The notes beneath the pieces are model-generated. The model saw only the letters and a program-made list of their open reading frames with translations, ran no database searches and was not told where the DNA came from. Position numbers and translations under genes: made by a program. A stretch of 64,000 nucleotides of DNA from Pseudomonas sp. ERMR1:02. GTDB taxonomy: Bacteria; Pseudomonadota; Gammaproteobacteria; Pseudomonadales; Pseudomonadaceae. This document shows positions 44,585 through 53,703 of this stretch, one piece after another. Positions within the stretch are counted from its first letter, which is position 1. Each line of letters begins with the position of its first letter. The stretch is taken from NCBI RefSeq assembly GCF_002277815.1, contig NZ_NKJI01000024.1, forward strand, positions 1 to 64,000, read 5' to 3'.

Positions 44585-45679
44585 TCAACCAGCCCAGTTT
44601 TGCAGCCAATAGGCGTATGGCGTCGGAAGTACAGAGGTTGGGTCCGGGATGTTCAATTTGCGAGCCGCTTGAAATGGCCAATGGGGGTTGGCTAACAGCG
44701 TCCGTGCAAAGCAGACCAGGTCGAGCTGACCATCTCGCACGAATCCATCCGCTTCATGGGCGTCAGTGATCATCCAGCTTGCACCTACTGGCAATCCAGT
44801 CTCGGCGCGCACACGCTCGGCATATGGCACCATGAAGTTGGGCCCCCATGGCACGGATTCACAAGCTGTTGCGAGCGAGAGAGAACAATCTACAAAGTCC
44901 ACCCCAGCGTCTTTCAACCATTGAAGAACTTGAATTGACTCCGCCATGGATTCTTCAAGATTGTCTCCGAAATCGACAACACCAAAACGGACAGTTAACG
45001 GGAGGTTACTTGGCCATATCTTCTTCACTGCATCGATGGTTTCCAGCAAAAACCGCGCACGATTGGGCAGCGATCCACCGTATTGATCCGAGCGTGTATT
45101 GGACTTGGAAGACAGAAAGCTCTGGCCGAGAAAACCGTGTGCAAAGTGCAACTCCAGCCAGTCAAACCCTGCTCTGAAAGCCCGTGATGCGGCGTGCATG
45201 AAGTCGTCCTGGGTACGTCGAATCTCGTCTACAGTCATTTCACCAGGTATGTGGGGAGAATCGGGCATGTATGGCAGAGCACTCGGGGCAACGGGCTGCC
45301 AAGCCTGCGAGTCAGATTCCGGCAGTGGATGCCCACCAAGCCAAGGTGGGGTACACCCAGCCTTGCGTCCCGCATGACCTAGCTGTATGCCAGGGACAGC
45401 TCCGGCGTCCTTGATGGCCAACGCAACGGACGCGAGATTAGCAATGTGAGAGTCGCTCCATATCCCGGCATCTCCGGGAGTGATGCGCCCCCGGGGACAA
45501 ACAGCGGTAGCCTCTACAATTACCAAACCCGCACCGCCCTTGGCCAAGGTTTCATAATGGGTTTGGTGCCAATCGGACAACAGCCCGTCATGAGCTTGGT
45601 ACTGACACATCGGCGAAGCCACGATACGGTTGCGCAGCGTGACATCTTTTAAGTGATAGGGTGAAAACAGAGAGGTCAT
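44585..45679 (-). CDS. NADH:flavin oxidoreductase, old yellow enzyme family, XenA/YqjM type
   Basis: FMN-dependent ene-reductase, 364 residues from the ATG at 45679 (MTSLFSPYHLKDVTLRNRIV). Cys25 in SPMCQYQ is the redox-tuning cysteine of the XenA/YqjM class. The substrate-binding histidines lie in LELHFAHGFLGQSFLS, and FMN phosphate contacts near FARTLLANPHWPF. XenA of P. putida reduces electrophilic alkenes, nitro compounds and quinones. Next to aldehyde-oxidising genes, a role in electrophile detoxification is plausible. Confidence 0.92.
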   Translation of the reverse strand: MTSLFSPYHLKDVTLRNRIVASPMCQYQAHDGLLSDWHQTHYETLAKGGAGLVIVEATAVCPRGRITPGDAGIWSDSHIANLASVALAIKDAGAVPGIQLGHAGRKAGCTPPWLGGHPLPESDSQAWQPVAPSALPYMPDSPHIPGEMTVDEIRRTQDDFMHAASRAFRAGFDWLELHFAHGFLGQSFLSSKSNTRSDQYGGSLPNRARFLLETIDAVKKIWPSNLPLTVRFGVVDFGDNLEESMAESIQVLQWLKDAGVDFVDCSLSLATACESVPWGPNFMVPYAERVRAETGLPVGASWMITDAHEADGFVRDGQLDLVCFARTLLANPHWPFQAARKLNIPDPTSVLPTPYAYWLQNWAG

Positions 45680-46186
45680 TGATCTATCCACGTCGAAATT
45701 GGCTGAGTGGATTATGAAGCTGACAGCCCCTTTTATTTTTGCCTGATAAGAGCGACAAATTGCATTATCTGACGAGCTTCTAAGTGACGCGGTGCCTACA
45801 CGCCTGATATTTCAAGATGTTCGTAACTACGTATTGCAGTATTTTCCCTGCGCGTCCTCGACCTGTTTTCCCACGGGCAAGAGCGGTTGGTAACGCTACA
45901 TTCTGGCGACGTGGCTCCGTCGAAAATGATGTCGTGGGAGACACGAGGGCGGACTGCCCATTCCATGGGATGGTTGCCTGTTCCAATTGAAATGCTGTTG
46001 ATCTAAGCCGCCGGCTTCCGGCAATGATGCTGACGGCGATTCGATTCGTCGTTTTAGGCAATCTTTTACCCAAACCATGCAAACCTTCGCACCTTCTGAA
46101 CGAGAGAATGGATCGTCCTGGTGACCGGGCGATACGGGGCCCCGGCCAGACCAGACATAAGATCCTCAACCTCTAAGGAAAATCGT
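45680..46186. other. Intergenic region between divergent OYE and SDR genes
   Basis: About 500 bases. A minus-strand open frame (45780-46169) is proline- and arginine-rich and resembles nothing I know, so it is probably not a gene. An imperfect dyad CTGATAA-N15-TTATCTG lies at about 45744-45772, near the OYE start, and could be an operator. No regulator gene is beside it. Confidence 0.45.
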
Positions 46187-47029
46187 ATGGCTGACAAAAA
46201 GGTTTGGCTCATCACTGGCGCAAGCAGAGGCCTTGGCGTCCATTTGGCTCAAGTGGCTTTGACTGCAGGTCACGCCGTAGTCGCCACCGGACGCGACCCC
46301 AAGAAGGTGGAGGCTGCCGTAGGTGCCCACAAAAACCTTCTGACGGTGAAGCTCGATGTCACCAATCCTGAGGATGCAAAGGTAGCTGTAGCAGCTGCTG
46401 TCAGCGAGTTTGGCCGGATCGACGTATTGATCAACAACGCCGGCAATTTCTATGCTGGGTTCTTTGAAGAGCTCACGCCCGACCATGTTCGTAGCCAGAT
46501 CGAAACCGTGCTATTCGGCCCCATGAACGTGACACGTGCGGTATTGCCCGTTTTTCGCAAGCAACGGTCTGGCTTGGTGGTGACCGTATCCTCCACCGCA
46601 GGCATCGTCGGCGGCACCTTCTGCAGCGCCTATGCAGCGGGCAAATTCGGGGTCGAGGGATGGATGGAGTCGCTGGCCCCGGAGGTTGAGCAATTTGGCA
46701 TCAAGACCATGCTGGTCGAGCCTGGCTTCTTTCGTACCGAGCTACTCAGCACTGACTCCACTACCTTCGTAGAGCCGGCAATCGAAGATTACGTGGAAAA
46801 GACGCTTGAAACCGTCAAAGCCTTAAGCAGCCTGAGCGGTACGCAAAGTGGAGACCCTGCGAAACTGGCAGTCGCCATTGTTCAGCTTGCCAGTAGCGAA
46901 GCCCCGCCAGCTCGATTCATTGCTGGCGCAGATGCAGCCGAGGCTACCGAAAACAAGGCTAAGGTGCTTCTCCAGCAAGTGGACGCCTATCGTTCACTGT
47001 CATCCTCACTGGCACACGATGATGCCTGA
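46187..47029 (+). CDS. SDR family oxidoreductase
   Basis: Classical short-chain dehydrogenase/reductase of 280 residues from the ATG at 46187, preceded by TAAGGAAA. The NAD(P) motif is TGASRGLG (residues 10-17), with NNAG in VLINNAGNFY. The active-site serine lies in VSSTAG and the catalytic pair in YAAGK. The TGRDP after strand 2 suggests NADP use. The C-terminal extension and substrate are unspecific. Divergent from the old yellow enzyme; they may share control. Confidence 0.92.
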   Translation: MADKKVWLITGASRGLGVHLAQVALTAGHAVVATGRDPKKVEAAVGAHKNLLTVKLDVTNPEDAKVAVAAAVSEFGRIDVLINNAGNFYAGFFEELTPDHVRSQIETVLFGPMNVTRAVLPVFRKQRSGLVVTVSSTAGIVGGTFCSAYAAGKFGVEGWMESLAPEVEQFGIKTMLVEPGFFRTELLSTDSTTFVEPAIEDYVEKTLETVKALSSLSGTQSGDPAKLAVAIVQLASSEAPPARFIAGADAAEATENKAKVLLQQVDAYRSLSSSLAHDDA

Positions 47030-47515
47030 TCTGAAGTAGCCAGAGTGCAACAGCCGTTCAGCGCGAGGGGGAGCTCGTCGTAGCCGCTGCATTGCAGGTG
47101 GTTGACGGTTTCTCGGCGCATAGAGGTGCGCCCCGCGAACAACTCCAGAAGTTTATCCATGGACAGCAATAAGCCAGCATCCGATCAGGGAGAATTTTCC
47201 AAGCTGAAAGTGCACGGCATACGAATGTCTGACATGCATATGCAGCAGATTGATCCAAACTGAGCCGTCGTAGCTTGTTGCCATTTGCCTGGGTTTAGCA
47301 ACGGTAACGGTGTGAGAAAGAGCTGCGCCAAGGCTCGGAGAGTTGCCGGCGGCGCAAATTTGTTTATCTAATAAAAAGGGTCCTCGAACGGCTAATGCCA
47401 GTCAGTTAACTGACTGGCACACCGTAACGCGTATCGGCCAGTTGTAGCGTTCCCTTATAGGTAGTGGCAATCAATTTCCGATTGACACTCCAAAGAAACC
47501 TGACGAAATGCAGGA
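47030..47515. other. Intergenic region between convergent SDR and APC genes
   Basis: Nearly 490 bases. A minus-strand frame starting MDKLLELFAGRTSMRRETVN (about 47160 downward) vaguely resembles the N-terminus of some AraC regulators but ends after about 57 residues. It may be a relic. The region otherwise holds a 24-nt perfect palindrome at 47396-47419. Confidence 0.45.
47396..47419. repeat. Perfect 24-nt palindrome
   Basis: Self-complementary without spacer: half-site TGCCAGTCAGTT followed by its exact complement AACTGACTGGCA. It lies about 95 bases beyond the APC permease stop. It has no T run on either side, so it is not a standard intrinsic terminator. Confidence 0.7.
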
Positions 47516-48904
47516 TTAATGCAACAACGAGCGGCGCCTCGCATAGGCGAAGTAGATCACCAGGCCAATTGCCAACCACGCCCCAAATGCCAGCCAGGTC
47601 GTCTGCTTGAGGAAGGTCATCAAGGTTACGCAGAACGCGATGGCGAGCAACGGAACAACGGGCACGCCAGGGCATCTGAATGCGCGAGGGAGATCGGGTC
47701 GGGTCTTGCGCAATACGATCACTGCCACCGAGATCAGACTGAATGCGGCCAACGTACCGATGTTGATCAGCTCGGCGAGGACGTTCAGCGGAATCAGGGC
47801 CGAGATCAGCCCGAAGACTATTCCGACCATCCAGGTGGCGAAAAATGGGGTGCCAAATCGTGGATGAACCCTGGAAAGGCGCTGGGGAAGCAGTCCGTCG
47901 CGCGACATCGCGTAGATGATCCTGGTTTGACCGTAAGCCATAACCAGAATGACGGTCGTCATGCCAACGATTGCGCCTAAATCAACGAACCCGGCAACCC
48001 AGCTTTCACCGGCATATTGCAACGCCAATGAGACCGGATGATCAACGCCAAGGAATTGGGCATAGGGCACGATGCCGGTCATGATCATTGAAACGGCAAC
48101 GTACAACACCGCACAAACGGCCAAGGAACCGATAATACCGATGGGGAGGTCACGCGCCGGTTTTTTCACTTCTTCGGCGGCAGAGGAAACCGCATCGAAA
48201 CCAATAAAAGCAAAAAAAACCAAGGCCGAAGCACTCAAAATGCCACTGGTACCAAAGGGAGCGAAAGGTTGCCAGTTAGCCGGCTGAACATGTCGCACAC
48301 CCACGGCGATGAAGAGCAGCACCACGGCGATTTTGATGATCACCATCACGTTGTTTACGCGCGCGGACTCCTTGATGCCCATGGAAAGCATCCAGGTGAT
48401 TGCCAGCATAATCACCAGCGCGGGTAGGTTGAACCAGGTTTCCACACCGGGCAAAGAGCCTGGAGCCGCCGTAAGCACAACCGGAAGACTCAGCCCAAAT
48501 CCGCTCAGCAGGGACTGGAAGTAACCCGACCACCCAACAGACACAGCCGAACTGGCCAGTCCGTATTCGAGCATCAGATCCCAGCCGATCATCCAGGCCA
48601 CCAACTCTCCCAGCGTCGCGTAGCTATAGGTGTAAATCGAGCCTGCTACCGGTACAGATGAAGCGAACTCGGCATAACAGAGCGCTGCAAATGCACAGGC
48701 CAACGCCGCTATCAGGAATGAAACCGTGAGGGCCGGTCCCGCAGTCAATGCGCCGGTTCCGGTCAATACAAAGATGCCCGTCCCCACGATTGCACCGATA
48801 CCAATCAAGACCAGATCCATCGGCCCCAGCACTTTTTTCAACCCGGCAGGAGCTCGGGCAGCAGCAATCATTGCGTCCAGGTCTTTTGTTCTGAAAATGC
48901 TCAA
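47516..48904 (-). CDS. APC superfamily amino-acid permease (cationic amino-acid transporter type)
   Basis: A 462-residue permease with about 12 membrane segments. The APC signature GIGAIVGTGIFVLTGTGA is in TM1, with FFAFIGFDAVSSAAEEVKKP in TM6 and beyond, close to YfnA/CAT-type transporters. The start is a TTG at 48904, backed by a strong GGAGG five bases upstream; there is no nearby in-frame ATG. It is divergent from an Lrp-family regulator, which probably controls it in response to an amino acid. Confidence 0.92.
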   Translation of the reverse strand: MSIFRTKDLDAMIAAARAPAGLKKVLGPMDLVLIGIGAIVGTGIFVLTGTGALTAGPALTVSFLIAALACAFAALCYAEFASSVPVAGSIYTYSYATLGELVAWMIGWDLMLEYGLASSAVSVGWSGYFQSLLSGFGLSLPVVLTAAPGSLPGVETWFNLPALVIMLAITWMLSMGIKESARVNNVMVIIKIAVVLLFIAVGVRHVQPANWQPFAPFGTSGILSASALVFFAFIGFDAVSSAAEEVKKPARDLPIGIIGSLAVCAVLYVAVSMIMTGIVPYAQFLGVDHPVSLALQYAGESWVAGFVDLGAIVGMTTVILVMAYGQTRIIYAMSRDGLLPQRLSRVHPRFGTPFFATWMVGIVFGLISALIPLNVLAELINIGTLAAFSLISVAVIVLRKTRPDLPRAFRCPGVPVVPLLAIAFCVTLMTFLKQTTWLAFGAWLAIGLVIYFAYARRRSLLH

Positions 48905-49171
48905 TATTGCCTCCGTTGTTACTTATTTTTGTTGTCAGAGCCAGTGGCTTGGGTGTCGGAAACGACAAGAAATTGTATTTCAGCGCCTCGAAAATTAGCT
49001 TCGAAACGGGTCTGTATTTAATTTTTTTTCAGACGTTAATTATCCAAAATGTTTTCTTTATGTAATTTTCTTTCTAATATTTTTAGGTTCTAGAAATGGA
49101 TGTTTGATCAAGGACCTGCGGGATGGGGCCAATCGCCCTACCGCGTACTCATTGTTAAAGGGAGAGAACAC

Positions 49172-49630
49172 ATGGCGGAAATGGATAAGGTTGATCGTTC
49201 GATTCTGGAAATTCTGCAAATGAATGGTCGCCTGACGAACGCCGAGATCGCCGTTCGTGTTTGCCTGTCAGCGCCAGCCTGCTGGAAGCGCCTGAAGCGC
49301 CTGGAAGAGGAAGTGATTGTCGGGTATCACGCGCACTTGAACCCAAAGACCATGGGGCTGGGACTTTTTGCTTTCATCAGCGTCACCCTCGATAGTCACT
49401 CCGAGGACGCCATGGAGCATTTCGAAGCGGGCGTTCTGGCGCTGCCCAACATTATTGCCTGTCACAAAGTGTCGGGGAAATACGACTACCTCTTGCAGGT
49501 AGTCGTCAAAGACATGGAGGCATTCCATGAACTCGCCATGCATCGCATACGTACGCTCGGCAATATCAAGGAAATGTACACCGGGTTTTCGCTCAAGGAG
49601 ATCAAGCACTGCAATACCTTGCCACTGTAA
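49172..49630 (+). CDS. Lrp/AsnC family transcriptional regulator
   Basis: A 152-residue regulator from the ATG at 49172 with RBS AAAGGGAG. The N-terminal helix-turn-helix spans KVDRSILEILQMNGRLTNAE to CWKRLKRLEEE. The RAM domain follows (NIIACHKVSGKYDYLLQVVV). Relative to typical Lrp proteins, one glycine codon between LEEE and VIVGYHAHL appears to be missing, without loss of frame. The AT-rich 267-base gap to the divergent APC permease is the likely operator region. Confidence 0.92.
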   Translation: MAEMDKVDRSILEILQMNGRLTNAEIAVRVCLSAPACWKRLKRLEEEVIVGYHAHLNPKTMGLGLFAFISVTLDSHSEDAMEHFEAGVLALPNIIACHKVSGKYDYLLQVVVKDMEAFHELAMHRIRTLGNIKEMYTGFSLKEIKHCNTLPL

Positions 49631-49748
49631 GTGCCTGGACTTGCCCCTTATTCAGGACAAGTCAAGCACTACAAAAAAGCCCTCAATTTCGAGTCGCACA
49701 TGCTGAACCGGCCATCGGCGGGCGTCCCGTGGGACCGAGTCATCGTTC

Positions 49749-49838
49749 ATCGCAGGCAAGCCTGCTCCCACAGGGAACGCATGTGAACAGCAATATTGTG
49801 TTCGGCGCATAACCTGTGGGAGCTGGCTTGCCTGCGAT
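49749..49838. repeat. REPIN (inverted REP pair)
   Basis: Arms ATCGCAGGCAAGCCTGCTCC (from 49749) and GGAGCTGGCTTGCCTGCGAT (to 49838), a variant with GCAGGC in the core. Between the Lrp and GFA genes. Confidence 0.88.
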
Positions 49839-49904
49839 GGCGGCGGCACTACCAGCAGATGTCTTCTAGTCTGAAACAAGCAAATTCAGCCACCGGAGAT
49901 CACC

Positions 49905-50393
49905 ATGCATCTCGAAGGCTCCTGCCATTGCGGCGCGGTGTCGTTCAGCCTGACCAGCGCCCACCCCTACCCTTATCAACGCTGCTATTGCTCGATTTGC
50001 CGCAAGACCCAGGGCGGTGGCGGGTATGCGATCAATATTGCCGGTGATGCCAACAGCCTGAAAGTACGCGGGCGCAAGAACGTCGCTATCTATCATGCAC
50101 TGCTCAAGGGCGAAGGCGAGCAGCGTGCCCACCGCAGCAGCGCCGAGCGGCATTTCTGCTCGGTTTGTGGCTCAGGTTTGTGGCTGTTCAGCCCCGAATG
50201 GCCGGAGCTGATCCATCCGTTTGCGTCGGCCATCGACACGCCGCTGCCGATACCGCCGGAACACACGCATCTGTCACTCGATTCCAAAGCACCCTGGGTG
50301 GAAGTTGATATCCAGCCTGGCGATAAACAATTTGATGAGTATCCGCAAGAATCCATCGCTGACTGGCATGAGCGCCTGGGGTTGAGTCGCTAG
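49905..50393 (+). CDS. GFA family (glutathione-dependent formaldehyde-activating-like) zinc protein
   Basis: A 162-residue protein with GFA zinc ligands: CHCG (residues 7-10), CYCSIC (27-32) and CSVCG (about 85-89). The fold is beta-rich. The family was named for a formaldehyde-glutathione activity that has been questioned for many members. The gene stands alone, downstream of a REPIN. Function uncertain. Confidence 0.88.
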   Translation: MHLEGSCHCGAVSFSLTSAHPYPYQRCYCSICRKTQGGGGYAINIAGDANSLKVRGRKNVAIYHALLKGEGEQRAHRSSAERHFCSVCGSGLWLFSPEWPELIHPFASAIDTPLPIPPEHTHLSLDSKAPWVEVDIQPGDKQFDEYPQESIADWHERLGLSR

Positions 50394-50402
50394 GCCCTTT
50401 CA

Positions 50403-50441
50403 CAGTCTTTGACAGTTTCCCGACAAAGCTGCCAAAGACTG
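50403..50441. promoter_or_regulatory. Inverted repeat upstream of the mipA/ompV gene
   Basis: Perfect 9-bp arms CAGTCTTTG (50403-50411) and CAAAGACTG (50433-50441), with further similar TTTGACAG and GACAAAG sequences between. It lies 50-90 bases before the MipA start. It may be a response-regulator site or, as it follows the GFA stop by ten bases, a weak hairpin terminator. Confidence 0.4.
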
Positions 50442-50492
50442 CGAATCGGCAGCTACCTAGCATGGGCATCCAATTTCCCCAAGGGTGCTCCC

Positions 50493-51281
50493 ATGTTCCG
50501 TTCGTTGTGTCTGTCATTGACTTCTTGTTGCCTGCTCCTGCCCTTCGACTCAGCGCATGCCGAAGACTGGCGCTACAGCCTGCGCGCCGGTGCCGCCAGC
50601 GCACCGCGTTACAGCGGCAGCAAAGAACAAGTGGTGGCGCCGCTGGTTGGCGGTGAGATCGTCAGCCCTTATGGAATATTTATCGACACCGAAAAGGGGC
50701 TGGGCTGGGCCTTGGACAATGATGATTTCGGCCTCAGCGTGCACATCGGCGCCAGTGACGTGCGCAAGGATCGAAAAACCGGTTTCAAGGGCTCGGACGA
50801 GCTCAACGGCATGGGCTCGATCAAGTCGCGCCCGGTGCTGGGCCTTGATGGGACGTATCACATGGGCCCGATCATTCTCGGTGCGGAATTTGAGCATGCG
50901 CTGGAAAAGGACGATGACGACCATGACACTGGTTCGGCCTGGAACCGCTTGAAATTGAGCATCAGCGCACCCTTCTATGACGGCAATTACGGCAAGGTGG
51001 TGGGCAGCCTCAATAGTCAGTTTGGTGATGGCGACTATGTGCGCACCTGGTATGGCGTCAGTACGGCGCAGGCGTCGCGCAGTCAGTTCAAGGCCCATGA
51101 CACTCGTGGCGGATTGGTCAGTCGCGGGGCGGATCTGACCTGGTCATTGCCGCTTGATGAGCAGTGGAGTGTTTCGACGGTGCTGGCGGTGCAGTATCTG
51201 GCGGGTGACGCGGCGGACAGTCCGATTGTCGAGCGGCGGATGCAGACTTCAATGGCTGCGCAGGTGCAGTACACCTTTTAA
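50493..51281 (+). CDS. MipA/OmpV family outer-membrane protein
   Basis: A 262-residue protein with a cleavable signal peptide (LCLSLTSCCLLLPFDSAHA). The rest is an amphipathic beta-barrel pattern ending in the aromatic residue YTF, as outer-membrane porin-like proteins do. MipA/OmpV members scaffold murein enzymes or respond to envelope stress and osmolarity. Convergent with a RstAB-like two-component system, which is a plausible regulator. Confidence 0.88.
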   Translation: MFRSLCLSLTSCCLLLPFDSAHAEDWRYSLRAGAASAPRYSGSKEQVVAPLVGGEIVSPYGIFIDTEKGLGWALDNDDFGLSVHIGASDVRKDRKTGFKGSDELNGMGSIKSRPVLGLDGTYHMGPIILGAEFEHALEKDDDDHDTGSAWNRLKLSISAPFYDGNYGKVVGSLNSQFGDGDYVRTWYGVSTAQASRSQFKAHDTRGGLVSRGADLTWSLPLDEQWSVSTVLAVQYLAGDAADSPIVERRMQTSMAAQVQYTF

Positions 51282-51308
51282 GCTGTTGTGTGGCTGATGG
51301 CCTCTTCC

Positions 51309-51366
51309 CGGGCAAGCCTCGCTCCTACAGGATTAGCGCAAATCCTGTAGGAGCGAGGCTTGCCCG
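51309..51366. repeat. REPIN reduced to a perfect 26-bp hairpin
   Basis: Perfect inverted repeat with 26-bp arms (51309-51334 and 51341-51366) and only a 6-base loop (AGCGCA). It contains the REP core CTCGCTCCTACAGG. It sits between the convergent MipA and histidine kinase genes and probably blocks transcription in both directions. Confidence 0.9.
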
Positions 51367-51392
51367 CGAAGGCGTCCTGCAGAATTACACAA

Positions 51393-52678
51393 TTAATCCA
51401 GATGCGCCCACGTCATGCGAAACGACGCCCCGCCCCACGGCGAGTCCGCCACTTCCACTTGCCCGCCATGGGACTGCGATACACGCCTGACCAGTGCCAG
51501 ACCCAGGCCGAAACCACCGGTTCGTCGGTCACGGCTGGCGTCGAGGCGCGAGAAGGGCTCGAAGATTTTCTCGCGACCGTGCAACGGCACGCCCGGACCG
51601 TCGTCGTTGACCCGGACTTCGTAGTGGTCACCGTTACGCACCAGCGACACCTCGACCCGGTCCTTGGCATAACGTATGGCATTGCGCAGCAGGTTGATCA
51701 CCGCCCGCGCCATGAAGCGCGGCTCGATGCGAACCTCATCAACCTGACACTCGACAATCAGCAATTGCACCCCGGCCGCTTCAGCCTCAAGGGCCACACT
51801 GCCAACCACGCTGTCGAGCCAGCTCGGCGCCTGAATGTTTTCCCGGGTGATGACCGTAGCCCCGCGCTCCAGGCTCGCATAGGTCAGCAGTTCCGAAACC
51901 ATTTCTTCCAGCTCGCCGAGGTCGGCGTACATGTCAGCAATCAACTCGCGGTTCTGGCTCGGGTCAGGTTGCTGCTTGAGTTGGTCGAGTTCGAATGACA
52001 GCCGCGCAATCGGTGTGCGCAGCTCGTGGGATACCGCGTTGGTCAATTCCCGCTGGTTGGCGATCAAGCCTTCGATGCGCGCCGCCATCAGGTTGAAGTG
52101 TTCGGCGAGGTCGCGGATGTTCGAGCGTTTTGACAGCTGGATGCGCGCCGACAGGTCGTTGTCACCAAAACGTTCGGCCGCCAGACGTAGTTTCTCCAGA
52201 TCGCGCCAGTGCGGCCGCACCCAGAAAAACAGCACGACACCGATCAAACCGGCCAGCATCACGTACGCGCCGGCAATGTAGAACGGCATCAGGCTCGGTT
52301 CGGCCGGCAACTTGATGCTCAGCAGTTGGGTTCCGCCGTCGATCGAGCAGATGAACTGCGTGTAGTTTTGCCGGATCACCAGCGTTCCTTCGGCCAACAA
52401 GGCCTTTTCCTGATCATCGAGGTCCATTTCACCGGACTGCACCAGATTCAGGCCCAAGCCGTAATGCGGGCGCAGCTTTAGCAATTGCTTCTCCCGCCCG
52501 GGGCCGTCGAGCTCACGCAACTGCTCCACCAGCGACCAGGCCTGCCCCGAACCGCCTCTCGGTTATACGCCTGCATCTGGTTATCGAGCAGCGCGTTGAA
52601 GGTGTGTTCGACAGTCTGCAATGCCAGCACCAATCCCACCGCCAGCACCAGGTACAACCCCAAAAATAGCCGCAGCAT
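51393..52678 (-). CDS. Sensor histidine kinase, RstB/CpxA-like, frameshifted near the N-terminus
   Basis: Membrane sensor kinase. Starts MLRLFLGLYLVLAVGLVLAL at 52678 (TM1). A periplasmic domain and TM2 (FYIAGAYVMLAGLIGVVLFF) follow, then HAMP. The phospho-acceptor His lies in VSHELRTPIARLSFELDQL. ATP-binding boxes are NLLRNAIRYA, DDGPGVP and GGFGLGLALV. One G is missing at 52545-52548: REAVRG must continue QAWSLVEQLRELDGPG. Corrected length is 428 residues. Its ATG directly follows the stop of the response-regulator gene. Confidence 0.92.
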
Positions 52679-53386
52679 TTACAACTCCCACGCAAACGGA
52701 TTGAACAGATAACCCTTGCCCCAGATGGTCTTGATGCACACCGGCTCGCGGGGGTTGTCTTTCAACTTGCCGCGCAACTTGCTGATGTAGACATCCACAC
52801 TGCGGTTGAGGCCGTCGAAGGCAATGCCACGCATGCGGTTGAGAATGTCATCGCGGGACAGGGTCTTGCCAGCGGAGCTGGCCAGCAGCCACAGCAGTTC
52901 GAATTCCATGGTGGTCAACTCGATGCCCTCGCCCGCCAGCCGCACTTCGCGGCAGCTGCGGTCGATGCTCAGGTGGCCGAACTCCAGAGCGTTGCTCACA
53001 CCACTATCCGGGGTTTGCCGACGCTGCAATGCACGCAGGCGTGCCAGCAGCACCGGAGGTTTGATCGGTTTGATCACGTAGTCGTCAGCCCCGGATTCAA
53101 GGCCGAGAATATGATCGAGGTCGTCTTCCTTCGCCGTGAGGATAACGATCGGTGTATCGGATACGCTGCGGATCTCGCGACAAACGTGCAGGCCGCTCTG
53201 GCCCGGCAGCATAAGATCGAGTACTACGATATTCGGTTTGAAATCGAGGAACACGGCCAGCGCGAGGTCGCCACGGTGTACTTGCTTCACCTCGAAGCCG
53301 TGTTGCGACAGGAAATGCGCGATCAACCCGGCGAGCTTTTCGTCGTCCTCCACCAACAGTACTTTGCCAAAACCGAGGTTTTCCAT
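52679..53386 (-). CDS. OmpR-family response regulator, RstA-like
   Basis: A 235-residue regulator from the ATG at 53386 (MENLGFGKVLLVEDDEKLAG); another ATG lies five codons upstream. In the receiver domain the acidic pair is VEDDEK, the phosphorylated Asp is in VVLDLMLPG and the conserved Lys in DYVIKPIKP. The winged-helix output domain has ELTTMEFELLWLLASSAGKT and the recognition helix RSVDVYISKLRGKLKD. Cotranscribed with the adjacent kinase gene. Confidence 0.93.
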   Translation of the reverse strand: MENLGFGKVLLVEDDEKLAGLIAHFLSQHGFEVKQVHRGDLALAVFLDFKPNIVVLDLMLPGQSGLHVCREIRSVSDTPIVILTAKEDDLDHILGLESGADDYVIKPIKPPVLLARLRALQRRQTPDSGVSNALEFGHLSIDRSCREVRLAGEGIELTTMEFELLWLLASSAGKTLSRDDILNRMRGIAFDGLNRSVDVYISKLRGKLKDNPREPVCIKTIWGKGYLFNPFAWEL

Positions 53387-53464
53387 AACGAATGTTTGCA
53401 ACCCTTGAGTGAATGGGCCGCATTATGCCGCCAATTAGTGCCGGGACGGGTAAGGCGGGCAGCA

Positions 53465-53489
53465 AAAACCGGCCGCGAAGGCCGGTTTT
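53465..53489. terminator. Terminator-like hairpin upstream of the response regulator
   Basis: Perfect 10-bp stem AAAACCGGCC/GGCCGGTTTT around a GCGAA loop, 80 bases before the response-regulator start. It has terminator form in both orientations. As no gene ends here on either strand, it may shield the two-component operon from the region beyond, or act in its leader. The rest of the 53387-53703 gap shows nothing else. Confidence 0.5.
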
Positions 53490-53703
53490 CAGTAACCTTT
53501 CATTTTCTTAAGAGTTTTTAACATTTGCATCGTATTGATTCGCGAGGGCAAGTTCCTTGAAATAGACAGATATTATTCAGCCTACCAGTAATCTCCTGGC
53601 AGCTTGCTGTCTCCTACCGAAACTTTTACCGTCTGACTTGCAAACGCAAACTCCATTAATCTCTCATTAGCTTTATCATTGACAAAACAACCAAGGAATG
53701 GTT

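Noticed and set aside
45780..46169. 129-codon minus-strand frame between the OYE and SDR genes
   Set aside because: No similarity, no RBS and low-complexity basic composition; it covers what should be a divergent promoter region.
46987..47169. Minus-strand ORF starting near MDKLLELFAGRT, possibly an AraC N-terminus
   Set aside because: Ends after about 57 residues and overlaps the end of the SDR gene; resemblance to AraC cupin starts is too weak to call.
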